Shown: positions 24,401 through 35,599 of the stretch, piece by piece | Layout of the letters: the number at the start of each line of letters is the position of its first letter | How positions within the stretch are numbered: the first letter of the stretch is position 1 | NCBI GenBank assembly: GCA_050084515.1 | Contig: CM114273.1 | Location: 29,884,001 to 29,948,000, forward strand | DNA length: 64,000 nt | Reading direction: 5' to 3' | Source of the DNA: Blasia pusilla | Lineage: Eukaryota > Marchantiophyta > Marchantiopsida > Blasiales | Made by a program: the position numbers and the translations under genes | Notes under the pieces: model-generated | The model's input: only the letters and a program-made list of their open reading frames with translations | The model's database searches: none | Told to the model about the DNA's origin: nothing

Positions 24401-24989
24401 TCATCACTTTACCTTGGATGGAAGCTCTCTCTTCTTTTGTAGAATGTAATCCAACTTCCGTCGGCCTTGCTTGTCAGATATGCCGCACTTCCACTCTGAC
24501 AACTCTTTCGGTTACCTGCTGGATGTCCTGGACGGCGAGAATGGAGATGAGGGTGACCCAAGTGACAACTTCGGTAACATGCAGCAGGGGTAAGTCAGTC
24601 CTATTCTAGTTCTGATCAGTGTCCGTACCGTCCGTTGGATGCAAGTGATAATGCAGTGGCTCAGATGAGCTGTTGTCAGTTTGACAAAGATCTCACCATG
24701 CAGAGCCGTCCTCTCACAATCGACGGCTTGATTTCATGTGACTGCAGTGGCAGTGGGCACAACCTCCCTGACAGCCCCTTCACAAGCCCACACGGAGGAA
24801 ACAAGCAGAAAGCTGCGTTTGGACTACCCGAGAAGATGAAGAGCTTGAGTCTCGGAGGGCAGGTACTACCTTTGTCTAACACGAATAATGGATGGTCGTG
24901 GTCTCCTAATTCTTCTATATTTTCCCACGTACACGAGAAGGCTTACGGCTCTCCCTATGCAGACAGCACGTGCATGGGATTCCCTTTGA
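18488..24989 (+). CDS. CCCH zinc-finger protein with LOTUS/OST-HTH and RRM domains (8 inferred exons)
   Basis: Probably an RNA-binding regulator of the plant CCCH-LOTUS-RRM family. Inferred exons: 18488-19578, 21636-21803, 22022-22201, 22753-22838, 23015-23296, 24478-24589, 24748-24862 and 24963-24989. All introns are GT-AG and all phases agree, giving about 686 residues. The start [10 protein letters not shown] is the family start; an in-frame ATG at 18431 is less likely. Domains: PABC-like N-terminus (1-60); a CCCH finger C-x7-C-x5-C-x3-H (codons 19223-19279, residues 246-264); a LOTUS/OST-HTH domain (about 290-380) crossing intron 1; an RRM (about 400-480) with [18 protein letters not shown] and MFGFVTFV split by intron 2. 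Then come an acidic patch and helix [14 protein letters not shown], a Gln-Ala repeat, and [11 protein letters not shown] with LPDSPF. The last intron is least certain: read-through would end at 25157-25159. A histidine-rich LHDKL/HDQL repeat lies at about 18905-19030. Confidence 0.85.
19579..21635 (+). other. Large intron 1 of the CCCH gene (2,057 bp)
   Basis: The donor CCG|GTGAGA follows the codons for LIDR and the acceptor AACAG|G restores the frame as [10 protein letters not shown], so the LOTUS domain continues across the intron. Many short open frames occur inside it, on both strands, without recognisable domains. Its length is large compared with the other introns (100-1181 bp). Confidence 0.75.
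23147..23245 (+). repeat. In-frame Gln-Ala repeat within exon 5 of the CCCH gene
   Basis: Hexanucleotide-like CAAGCN/CAGGCN units encode alternating Gln and Ala, interrupted by a short [11 protein letters not shown] segment. The reading frame is maintained on both sides, so this is part of the protein rather than a decayed stretch. Such repeats expand and contract easily. Confidence 0.8.
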
Positions 24990-27775
24990 TAATAAGACTA
25001 TCCCACGCTTCTATGCACTCTTTTTGTGGATTCCACTTCCACTTAGAAGTGGTGATTCTCCATGCAACGTTTTGGATTCTCCCTTTTCTTCCCTCTATAA
25101 CCGAGAGGCTACGACAGGCACTACTTAATGAGTACAGTCTCTTTAACGGAGGCTTATAATATTAATATCAAACGTTTGTTTGAAGTTGGGCCAAGAGTGG
25201 AGGTCCAAAGTCTGGGAATCTCTTTCTTGTTTTCGAATGGATACCTAGAACTTTATGTCTCCACCAATTGAGTGCAAGAGGCTGTCTTAAAACAGTGCTC
25301 CTTTATGTTTCTGTTATAGGTATTCAGCATTGTTAATCGAAGCAAGCCTTCGAAATGTGCATCGTCTAGTTTTCCAGTAGTCTAATTCTTTTTTGTTTAC
25401 TTGCAATTAAGTGGACAGCATGCGAATATATATCTTCTATATACAACAATAGTTAAACCATACTATGTTTGAGCCCAATCCGATCACGATAAGATCCTTT
25501 CTAATTTGACCTGTCTAAAAATGCACTGAGCAAGTAGATTAGATTTGATCGTTTCGATTTAGATACTCATCAGCTTGCTCTCCTAAATTTAGTGTTATCT
25601 CTTGAACTAAACTGTAATTCTCTCTAATCTTGGTTTTCTAGAACGTACGATGATATCTTTATAGGTGATCTGGGAGGTTCCTTTCTGCTCATACTGTAGA
25701 AGTTTCCCTTCTTCTACAATATGTGAAAACTAGGAGTAGGAGATTCTTTTTTGAAAATGACAATCAATTGAATATTAGTATGTAGTGTGGATCGCATAAA
25801 ATCATCACTTGCTACGATCTACAAAGCAAGGAACTTTATGTTCCCCTATCAGCAACAGAGTGCGAAGTAGGGAGGACATTCGTATCCATAATGGGCATTA
25901 ATCCTAGATTGTTCATAGAACCTGTGGTTGGAAATCTAATATCTTATGGGAATTGTGATGGTTCGAGGGAGTGAGTAGCGGTGGAAGGCCTTCCATATAC
26001 CGTAGCTATTTAATAGCTGTGTGTTGGAGCTTTCTGCTGCATTAGTGCAAGCGAAATAGACAATCGCTGTCCACAGTTTTGATGGTGGTTTTGTATATGC
26101 GATGCTAGTTCTGGTTGGAGAAGGCGTATCGAAAACTTGATTTTGCAACTGTCCCTTGGAGTCCTGAGAGGATGTAGCTAAACGACCAGTGTCCATACCC
26201 TAGATCTTAGGCAAGCTCATGACTCTTGTAGGCAAAGGTGTATGCCGTTTCTTGTCGAGAATGGCTACTTGCGAGGACTTAATGCAGTGTTTCTAAACGT
26301 GATTGGGTACTTTGTGATTACAGAGCAGCTCCTGGAGTCAGTACCATCATTCTGGTGCCACCCTTTTTGCATCCAATGTATTCTAAGGTATCATCTGCCG
26401 TCCTTCAAATCTTGAAGTGAACTTTATTATTTTTCTCTCTTCTGATATATGACGGACTGCTTTTACACAAGTCTATTTCCGTATGTCTGGCATTAAAGTA
26501 ATGAAAATGGCATGAGCCAGCTAGCCTGACGGCGAACTGAACCCCCAACCGAACGGTTCTTGTATTTTTAGTTGCTATTTATGGGTTTGTTCCCGTCGGG
26601 ATGTCGAAATCTTTGAATTATGTCTGAACTGAACTTTTGCCTAGATCTTTGAGGACAGAAGAAGTTAAGGATTGAGTCATTCACGTTTGGATTGATGGGT
26701 GATCATTTAGGGTCGTTTTAACTCATTGTGTTTGTGCATTCCATCTTTAGATGTGTTATGACGGTTTGGAAATCTTGTGGATTCACCTGAAGCACTACGC
26801 TACGTGTCCTTGATAGAACAGATTGTAGGATTTCTGCATCAGGACACTGATTGTGAAGTACATTATAGTGGGCTTTTGTCGTACTACTGTAATCGAATCC
26901 GTGTCTCTTTAGGTTTGGTTTAGTCGGAAGAGAGATATGAATTAGGTAGTAATTCCTAAGAGTGATCTTGTAGACCGAATAAGGAGAAAGTAGTGCAGTA
27001 GTGGTGGAGCTGATGGGTCGTCTGGCTCCGTATATCGAATCAGTTTTCAGTCCTTGTTGATTTGTGATGGAAGTGTGAGTCGCCTTACAAGGTATCGTCG
27101 GGAGTGATGCAGATATGAAAGCAGCGATGAATGGCCAAATTGTCGAGTGCGAGTTGGCAGCGACGGCATTGGCAGTATATAGAAAGTAGAGTCGGACAGT
27201 GGTTCTCCTCCAACCCTTGTCACTTGAGTTCCAGCTGAACAGCAAATCTGGGAACACGTGATCAATCCTCAAATGGGCGAGGTAAGCCATAGCAGAACAC
27301 TATTAACATTAAACACATGTACTGGGTCCCTTTGGGTGGGCCCCAATCTCATCTTGGCAGGAAGAAGATGTGCCAAGGTGCCAAGCCAGCTACGGCGATA
27401 GTATATGAAAGCAAAAAAGAGTCCCACCACACCACACCACACCACACCACAGCGCTTGGAAGGAGCCTGGTGGGCTGCCTAGCCTTTCCAAGTAGAGATG
27501 GCCCACTTGTGGGTCTGATGTCAATAACCACAACAGATGTAACTGAAACATTAATTGGAGGGTACCTTAGGATGCAAAGAGTGGTAGGACAGCTTTGCTG
27601 GGTTGTGCTCATGCGCCATGGGAGGGCGCCTGTCTTGCTTGCTACCACTTCTTACCTAATTATTTGGGGTCACCAACTCAAGACCCTTCCATTATTCAGC
27701 CTTTTTAAGTTACTTAACACGCACCGCCTGGCCACCTTTCGAGACCCTGGTCCGGGCCCCTCTGGTGCCAAGTGA
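24990..27775. other. 3' flank of CCCH gene and intergenic region
   Basis: AT-rich sequence with no recognised gene. The longest open frame, 190 codons on the minus strand at 26718-27290, shows no known motif and no homologous copy in the window, so it is not called. A repeat of five ACCAC units lies at 27426-27450. Confidence 0.45.
27426..27450 (+). repeat. ACCAC pentanucleotide microsatellite (5 units)
   Basis: Five exact ACCAC units in tandem, about 330 bases upstream of the TATA box at 27776. Confidence 0.9.
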
Positions 27776-27783
27776 TATATATA
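27776..27783 (+). promoter_or_regulatory. TATA box of an unidentified gene
   Basis: TATATATA in a GC-richer context, followed at the usual distance by a long pyrimidine-rich leader (about 27805-27900, CTCTCTC and CTTCTTCTT runs) typical of plant 5' UTRs, and by ATG at 27949 in the good context GCGCCATGG. Confidence 0.5.
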
Positions 27784-27948
27784 CATCCCTCCCATGTCAA
27801 TGTGGGTTCTGTTGCTCTCTCAATCCTTGTCTTCACATTCACCTCCCTCGTCCTCACGTTCACCTTCCTTTTTCTCTTCTTCTTCTGGCTCTCGGCTCGC
27901 TCTTGGGTCCTAAAGCCGCTGAATAAGATTTTCAGGTCAAGCAGCGCC

Positions 27949-28208
27949 ATGGAGGTAGGCATGGCGATGACAGGGGGAATCATGAGGCGTCCCTACATGA
28001 CATAGGAATGTGGGGCTCGTCTCCATTAAGCACATTTTGTTTCTCTGCCTGTGTTGGTTTCTGACCCACGCAGAAGCTCATACCTCAAAGTGTTTGATCT
28101 CTTACTCCCTCTCCTTCTTATCTACCTCTACAGAGTTTTGAAGCAGCATGTGAAGAGGCTGTGTTACTTGGAGAACCTGTGAATCCGTCCCTCTGGACGG
28201 CAGATAGT
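27949..28208 (+). CDS. First two coding exons of an unidentified, probably incomplete gene
   Basis: Exon 1 is ATGGAG (27949-27954) with donor GTAGGC. The intron ends in a strong pyrimidine tract and CTACAG. Exon 2 (28134-28208) stays in frame and encodes SFEAACEEAVLLGEPVNPSL and WTADS, ending at the strong donor GTGAGT. The peptide is acidic and helical; short first exons of this sort occur in some plant transcription factors (A-class GATA factors were considered), but no diagnostic domain is present. No convincing third exon was found downstream, so the gene may be truncated or continue far away. The promoter, leader, start context and splice sites together support a real gene start. Confidence 0.4.
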
Positions 28209-28253
28209 GTGAGTTCTTTCTGGTGCAGTGGCCCATAATGAATGGAGCACTGA

Positions 28254-28275
28254 TTCCCTTCCCTTCCCTTCCCTT
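28254..28275 (+). repeat. TTCCC microsatellite
   Basis: Four TTCCC units plus a partial one, 45 bases after the donor of the second exon at 28208. Confidence 0.85.
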
Positions 28276-29101
28276 CATCTCATGTCATATCACTTCTGAA
28301 GACCTAACTGAGTGAGTCACATGTAAATAGGCCTTGACTTGAGAAGCCTCAATAGCCTTACTGACTCACCCATCTCTTCACTGAAAGCGTCGTGGTACCC
28401 AACACTAAATACTTGTACCACTAGTTACTTCCAAGTACAGTATCTTGTATGAATGTAGGCCGTCATGATGAATGGATGTGGCCTCCAGTTTTGGATCTAT
28501 TCACCCGGTGGCCCCAACAACTACGAAATGCCAGATATTTGTGTTTCTGCAGTTATATCACCCAAATTTCCTTTTGTAAATAGCGGGGGTTCCCGGGCAG
28601 TTAAGTGAGTTGATGGTAGCATTGTGAACAGTGCCGAAGCTCTCCCACGAGGAGAGTAAATATTGCAGGCATATTTTGATCTTTTTTGGGAAACTTACAG
28701 ATATTCATCATGTAATGGACGTCTTCCTAGGTGGTTACCACGACATGGCTTGTCACCGATTATTTTTTACGTTTGTTCTTCCGCGGAATGCATGATGTTA
28801 GTATGCTGCGTGATTCGATTGGATACGTCGAACTAGTCAGGAAGTGTGAACGGTACATTGAATGCCCAGATTATTGTTTGTGCTCGGTTTCAGCTCCTTG
28901 TTTGTGTATCGCGTCTAGGGCGGCGTGCAGATTATCATCTCTCCCGAGAGATGGTTGTGTACATTTCTCTGGCTGGTGAGGGGACTCAGAGCTCTGTCGT
29001 ACCATTTCTAACGGACATCTTTAGGAATGACGTTGTGAAGCTTGATTGTCGTTCGAATGCAGACAGTTCGATGTTAGCAGTTGTATATGTGAACGTGCAT
29101 G

Positions 29102-29156
29102 TGTATTCAAACGTTTGAATACATGTGATTTGCACGTTTGAATACATGTGATGTGC
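29102..29156. repeat. 22-bp perfect palindrome overlapping a 23-bp tandem repeat
   Basis: A perfect palindrome centred on AAACGTTT spans 29102-29123. From 29111 a 23-base unit (starting ACGTTTGAATACATGTGAT) occurs twice with one mismatch, then a partial third copy begins at 29157. Confidence 0.85.
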
Positions 29157-29159
29157 ACG

Positions 29160-32100
29160 TTGGTTCATTCTTATCGTATGTTAGATTATAGATAGAACAT
29201 ACCAATGGCATAATCAAGGCAAATGCAGTGTCGAGACCTCCACGAAGCTCGTATCCACGAAGCACCACAAGAATATAGATGGTGCTCGTGGAAATGAAGA
29301 CCTGGTAATGACCCACCTTGGAATGGACAAGACCTTACGGAAGAACGGTCAGAAACCTTCCAGTCACCATATCCGGCCGAACGGAGTGAAAGGGGTTCTC
29401 CGCCTGAAGCAGTACTGTGAAGATGAACTCGTCATCATAGTTATACGCACATGGTGTTTACGCTGGCGAAGCCTGTCGGCTACGGTCTTGACTGTTGGTA
29501 CCGAAGCCGTGATATGACACTATAGCGCCTGTTAGATTAACACACTAGTGCGGACATCGGGACACAGGTCTGAGACGATTGAACCAGTAGGAATCAGCCA
29601 CCCTTAATCTCAACCCCTGAAAATCCAAAAGCCTGAAAGCTAATAAAACTAGTGCGTCTGCAAAGAGTAAAAAAGGTTGCGTTGCTCCTAGTCACAAGTC
29701 GACAATTCAATAATTGACAATAACTCACGCTCAAACCCCGAATACGTTTCGAAGTATGAGCAAGAACGGTACAGTTTAAGGTCCTCCAAACGAAGAAATG
29801 TATAGGTAGAAGGATGAACATTTTCTTGTTCTTCGGTTGTCGAAAAGTATTCGCAGAGTGGGATGAGGTATCGAACTTTTCCAATTATGGAAGGAAGAAA
29901 TTAAATTTGCTCGGTTATTTGTCTTTTCTCCACAAATTCTCTCCTCCTAACTTGTTGGGTCAGTCCTAACCCTATTATGCGTATCATTGCATCATAGGCA
30001 CGACATGGAAGGAGGATAAAAGAGGAGGCTTTCATGGATTGAGATTTGTGGTACAAATTGGTATGCATGCTTGTTAACAAATATGTATTCTTGCTACGCA
30101 CTTCGATTTTTGGATGTATTTAGTACAACATAAGATGTTAGACTTGAGCAAGATGAGGGGTAGAGGATAGATGATGCCCTCATTTATGGCGAACCATGAT
30201 CGTTCCTTGCAGATTTGATAAATAATGGGGATATAGCAGGTGTATCTATGCGTTGGTTACCCAATAGATACAAATACCGATACCTTTCCTAATAACAAGG
30301 AGGAGAAAGAGCATGTTTATGTAGAAATTGACATTAAAGCATATATTTTTGATAAATTGGAATGGCTAGCATCACCCAATGCAAACATAGTCCATTCAGT
30401 GGCACTAGTTTGGCACAGATTGCAACAAGGAGTGTACATGTCAACCTTGCGGGAGTTGGTGGGACAAAACTGAATATTTTCTCTTCATCCTCTATTTCCC
30501 TGGCACAAGTTGGAACAAGGAGTGTACTAGCATAAGGTGTTGGCCCCGCATCGTCTCCTAGACATAGGTGCATGTCAGGCACAATGGGTGCATGCCATCT
30601 TTATGGAAGTGGTCACAAGTTTATGGACAAGAGCCATCTTGTTATAAATTTTGTGTTGACATACATAAATACAATGATTTTGGATATTCTTATTTCTATT
30701 TTCCTCATTTTAATGAAGTCTTCACCTCCTAAATTTTAGTGCATTCAATTGTGTTTACAAATTCAAGGTCACAAAATTTGTACCTCTTTAAGTGGAAAGA
30801 TGTTGAAAGAGCTAACAAGGTGTAGGTGAGTGGGATAAATGTGGACTCTCTTAGAAATAAATTCCTATGAAGAAAGCCTTGTTCCTATCTAGATATTCAT
30901 TGGGAAGTATATAAGCGCTTTAACAGTAGGAAAGGATAGCAAAATGAGGGGAACTAACTTATGTTGTAAAGCATCTATTCTATACAAGGGATAGACCCAA
31001 TGGAGTTTACATTAAATTTCCTTACAAAAAAATTATAAATAAGTGTCTATATTTAGTTATATGAGAGTTATATTATTTAGTAGAGTTACTCATTGAGAGA
31101 CAAAGCGTTTACAGTGAGATTTTTTGTTATCACTTGCCAAGAGCAAATAACATATATTATACATTTCAACATCATGAGGTTTGACATTGACATCAAACCT
31201 CTTTCTTAGCAAGAGTAGAGTTTGAACATTTATCTCATGATCATCACAAGAAAAGACCTCATCGCTTAAGTTGAGTCCTAAGTTACAATAGGGAGTGCCA
31301 CCTTGATTTCATATCCCTTTACAAAGATTATTCCCAATATATGTGTGGATAATATAGTTATTGAAGTCCTCTTTGTCTTGGTTTCTAGCACGTATTTTGT
31401 ATGTTGGTAGCAAAAATCCAAATTTGGAGAAAATATGTTGGTGGAAATCATTTTTCTTGGTTCGCTCATTCTCCTCCCAAAACCAAAGATCTTTAAAAAC
31501 ATGAAGTCTTGAGATAACTTGAACATACCAAAAACCAATAGATGAGTTGAAGTAGGATATATAACTGAAATATTCAAGAAGACCCAAAGACAAAAAAATT
31601 GAGTTAATATTATTTATGAAGATATACTATAACGTGATCCTCATTTTGTGACAAAAAAGATCGCTAAATGCCAAAGTAGTTTGACCTCCTATTAAAGTAT
31701 GTCTCGTCTAGATCCCTAGGTCATTAAGTAAGCTTAAGCAATGAACACTTAATCAAACCAATACAACATGCATGCTTGATATCCATGGTGAATTTGACCA
31801 TCACACAAGATCATCCAACATAACCTTCAATGCCTTCAAAATATGTGGACCCATAAACCTTGTTTCACTCACCATCCACCACTATGGTGCAAATCTATGA
31901 TCCTAGAATCCGCTATCAGCTCCTCCTCTAACACTAGTCCTAATTAATATTGTCAATACAGCAATCCACTCTCACTCCCTATTCAACGTAGGACACCAGC
32001 ATCTGTACAACCATTCAAAACTTTGAGAGAATGCCATGGCAACCAATGATGCAAGACCAATAAACACAAGCACTATTTCTACTTCTTACTCACGTACAAG

Positions 32101-33835
32101 GCTTGCACATGTGGGCGTGGTGCAAGCCGAGAGGGAGGTGTGAACCATGCTCACGGGTACACCCCCTCCCCCTTGCCCATACATAAGAACAAAATGCATG
32201 AATTTTATTCTTTTGCAAGGCGACCCCATTAACCCTAATTCCCCCAAAAAGTTCCCTACTAATATTCCCTTGTTTCACTACTTCCCTAGTTTTTTATTTT
32301 TCTTTTTGTGACATTAAAACCTCTTTAAGGTAGCTGCATCTCTACATCTCAATTATCTTTCTTGTTTCTGTCTAGTTTCTATCACAACTTTGACATCTCT
32401 TACCAACAACTACACAAATATTTTCTCTGTTCGGGAATTCTTAAGTTGACTTGTCCTACTAGTACTTAGTGAGCAATGAATATGCCTCCACTACTCCACT
32501 TTCTCTGACTTGACACACTATTTTCCATCTTTGGCAGTACCGAACTTAGAGTCAAGCTACCTGGCCAAAAAATTAATGGTCAATCTTCTCCTCTAGAAAG
32601 TGTTCCACATCTGAAATTTCACCACCAACATGCATTCACCTTTGGTTATCCACTACTAGTTGTGTGCTTCCTACATGCACGTTGAGATCACCATCCATTC
32701 CCTTGAAACATGCACCGGATACAAATACTCTCACACAGAAAACATTGCCATCACACAACCATAATCACTCACCCTCACCCTCACCCTCACCCTCTCAATA
32801 TGGCAATATTTTCTTCTCTCCAATGTTATTTATTCTAGGAGCCTCAAATATTCTCACAACTATTCCTATCTATTCTAGAGAGATCAATCCTTATGATGTA
32901 GAGGGTTGGTCTATTATTAGGGAAGTAAGATTCAAAATATGAGAGCCATGATTTTTAACTTCATACACTGGATCTCAAACACGTTGACGTCTATACACCA
33001 CAATATCCCTCCATGTTGCTTATGCTTCTATAATCACTCCTGTTTCAAAAAATTTCAATTTAGTCAACTTTGATGAGTCATCCCATATTATAGTTGATAT
33101 ATGTCTTTGTCAGTCAGTTAATCAAATGTCCTACTTCCATGAACCAAAATGTCATATTGAATATAATATTCTTCTTGAATTAATTGTACATCAGTAGGTG
33201 TTTGTTGATGTATGGAAGACTTGTAAGCATTTTCTCTATGTTTTATACTAGGCCATGCTTCATTACTTCCAATCCGACTCCTTTAGAACCTAGTTCTCAA
33301 TGTGCCCTTGCTTATATACTCTTATATAAATGATCCCAATCACAATAGCCCTGGCTAATACGTTTCCTTAGTATTGGGTGGTACAATTATTGGTACCTAA
33401 AATGTTCATTCATTCTCTCATTCCTACATTAGTGTGATGACCATGCTGGCATGAATGCAATGTTAGACTACATTCCTATTCTCTCTAGCCTCTATAATTT
33501 GTTGTGCCCCTCATCATAATGAATCACTCCCATCTCTTTCTAAACCAAGAGCAAATTTCCCAACACCTTCATCAATTCACCCAATCTTGGACATTTGCAT
33601 AACATTTTCCCCTTGAACTCAAACGTGTTGATCATGTCGATACATACTGCATTGTTCAACCATGCAGTGGGCTATCTCTTTTCCCTCATTATCCTGACCC
33701 ACACACATGTCTTCAATTGTAATTTGTATATGGCATAATGTTACACTTCGCTCTTCATTGATGTGGGTAGGCTCTCTACCTTTTCCCTATACTGAAGTCA
33801 TCTTTATGTTATTCTTCAAGATTTATATATATACA
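29160..33835. other. AT-rich region without recognised gene
   Basis: Short open frames only, none with recognisable domains. From about 30200 the sequence is strongly AT-rich. A TCACCC hexanucleotide repeat (four units) lies at 32769-32792. Confidence 0.5.
32769..32792 (+). repeat. TCACCC hexanucleotide repeat
   Basis: Four exact TCACCC units. This is not the plant telomere unit (TTTAGGG/CCCTAAA). Confidence 0.9.
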
Positions 33836-34087
33836 TATGGATTACAAAGGGGTGGGGAGACTTTGGAGCCACACTTATAATTCATGATGGAAAGTAGGGC
33901 AAGATTGGGTGGGACAAGTAGGGGGGAGGGAGTGGGGATGAAGGGAGGAAGAAACATGAAAGTATGAAATATGTAGGCAAGTAGGGAGAATGAGAAATAA
34001 GGGCTAGGTAGGGCCCACATGGATAAGTCCGTGGAGATGTCCAAACTTGTCCCTCCTCAGGATGGAATTATATCTTTTTATGCAACC
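33836..34087 (+). repeat. MITE-like dispersed repeat, isolated copy
   Basis: This shares with 42.9-44.3 kb the landmarks CACTTATAATTCATGATGGA, a GGGGGAGGG-rich centre with AGGAGGAAGAAAC-like sequence, CATGGATAAGTCC and ACTTGTCC, and the end TTTTTATGCAACC (34076-34087). It has no coding capacity. Confidence 0.6.
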
Positions 34088-34479
34088 ATGCAAGGGATGT
34101 GTGGCGGCTAAAGAAAATTTAACAAGGATAGATGGCTAACCAAAATAAGAGTATAAGTTCCACTTGTGATTTCTTTTATAGCTTGTAGGTGTATGGTAGA
34201 GAAAATTTATGGAACAGAAATATATAAACAATAGAATAAAATACATAGATCTAGTCATCAATAAGTTTAGAAATGAGATTCTTACTCATAACATAAAGGG
34301 TTGTGGGCACTTTTGGCCCATGATTGGTATTGAGTATATCATCTTGGATTTGCAAAGGGAATTTAGTGCACCAACTAGGAGTGCAAGAGATTTTACAATT
34401 GAAAAGTAGAAAAAATTGGAACTTTTTTTAACAAAAATGCCCTTTGAAATTAATGTGCTACTAGGATGCATGCATGGAT

Positions 34480-34760
34480 AATTTATAATTGTACTTCCAT
34501 GGGTGAAAGAGTAAGTACTTACACTCCTCATAAATATGTAGTGACTACGCCCAAATATTTCACATCCTTACAAATTTTGTCTTGTTATGCAAACTCCATG
34601 GGTGAAAGAACAAATCAAGAATTCCTCCAACAATGACTAGTGTAGAGTTCGTCCCAATGTTATATGTTCTTAGGAATTTTCTTGTTGTGCAAGTTCCATT
34701 TGTTAAAAGAGCAAATAAAAACTCCTCTAATTATAAGTAGTGTGTGTAGGTCCCGTGTGG
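34480..34760 (+). repeat. Imperfect tandem repeat, about 100-bp unit, three copies
   Basis: Three successive segments share (T)TCCATGGGTGAAAGA or TTCCATTTGTTAAAAGAG and then ACTCCTC/ATTCCTCC with TAGTG. The second (about 34570-34672) and third (34673-34760) are the most alike. Confidence 0.5.
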
Positions 34761-35400
34761 TGTCGAGAGCTTCGCTTGGAGTAAGGGCAAATCTTCTAGT
34801 TGTGGCAGATATTGATGCAAGATGAACTCCATAAAAAGTTTTTTTTTTCAATATTGAATTACTATATACACTCTCCATTCTCTCACGACAAGAATCACGA
34901 ATGGTAGTGCGGAGAAAATCTCTTTTTCATAACATCTAACCCCAAAATTCCTAATTATGAAATATTTGTAAACTACTTTATGCTTGTGCACAAGAAAAAT
35001 GACACAACTAGTATTAAATCCTACTCGATCAGACCTATTTACATCCTAAGATCACTAAATAAGAACATACAAAGTAAAATCATATGTTATTCCTTACGTG
35101 ATAATAGGAAGTATCATTAAAGTGGGTGATTTCATAACCTGGTTCATGAATGCTTCCCCAAAGTGATAGACTAGATAAAAAGTAAAGCAGTGCCTACCTT
35201 CATGTGGTATGTGTTAAGAAAGGAAAATCGGGTACGTCTCGCGCTCCACCCTTATCCATGATTTACTCACATCCTCTATTCTCCTCAAGGATGAATAATG
35301 GCAAAGTTGCTCTCCCAAGAGGGTTATCCATTCTCATTGGAAAAGTAACAGTCCCAAATCCATCCATTATCCCTATATTGACAAGAACGCTCTTGTCTCG
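34761..35400 (+). repeat. Solo-LTR-like repeat, homologous to the insertion in copy B
   Basis: This begins TGTCGAGAGC and aligns over about 600 bp with 60167-60830: both contain CATTCTCTCACGACA, AACTACTTTA, TTCATGAA, CAAAGTGATA and CTCTCCCAAGAG. No coding sequence is associated. The right-hand limit is uncertain because the two copies diverge after about 35400. Confidence 0.6.
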
Positions 35401-35599
35401 ATTAGGTCCTAAGGTCTCGATGACTTTACGGATGGTCCAATATTTCTTGAATCTAATGATCCAAGGCGTGAGACTCCTAGAGTGGTTTCCGCCCAGAAAC
35501 GCAAGTCGCAAGTCCTTACAACCATCATTATCAATATTTCCTAGTGAAGGAGTAATTAACCTAATAACGATGTAAAAACATTGATGAGGGGATAAGGAA

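Noticed and set aside
24620-24747. Exon start at 24620 after GATCAG
   Set aside because: Phase does not match the donor at 24589; the acceptor at 24746-24747 does and leads to the conserved LPDSPF.
26718-27290. A 190-codon minus-strand open frame
   Set aside because: No motif, start context, splice support or repeat partner; one long frame of this size is not surprising in 64 kb.
27949-28208. Calling the two-exon peptide a GATA factor
   Set aside because: No GATA zinc finger or other diagnostic motif lies in the region, so the name is not supported.
32769-32792. Hexamer repeat as interstitial telomere
   Set aside because: The unit is TCACCC, not the plant telomere heptamer.
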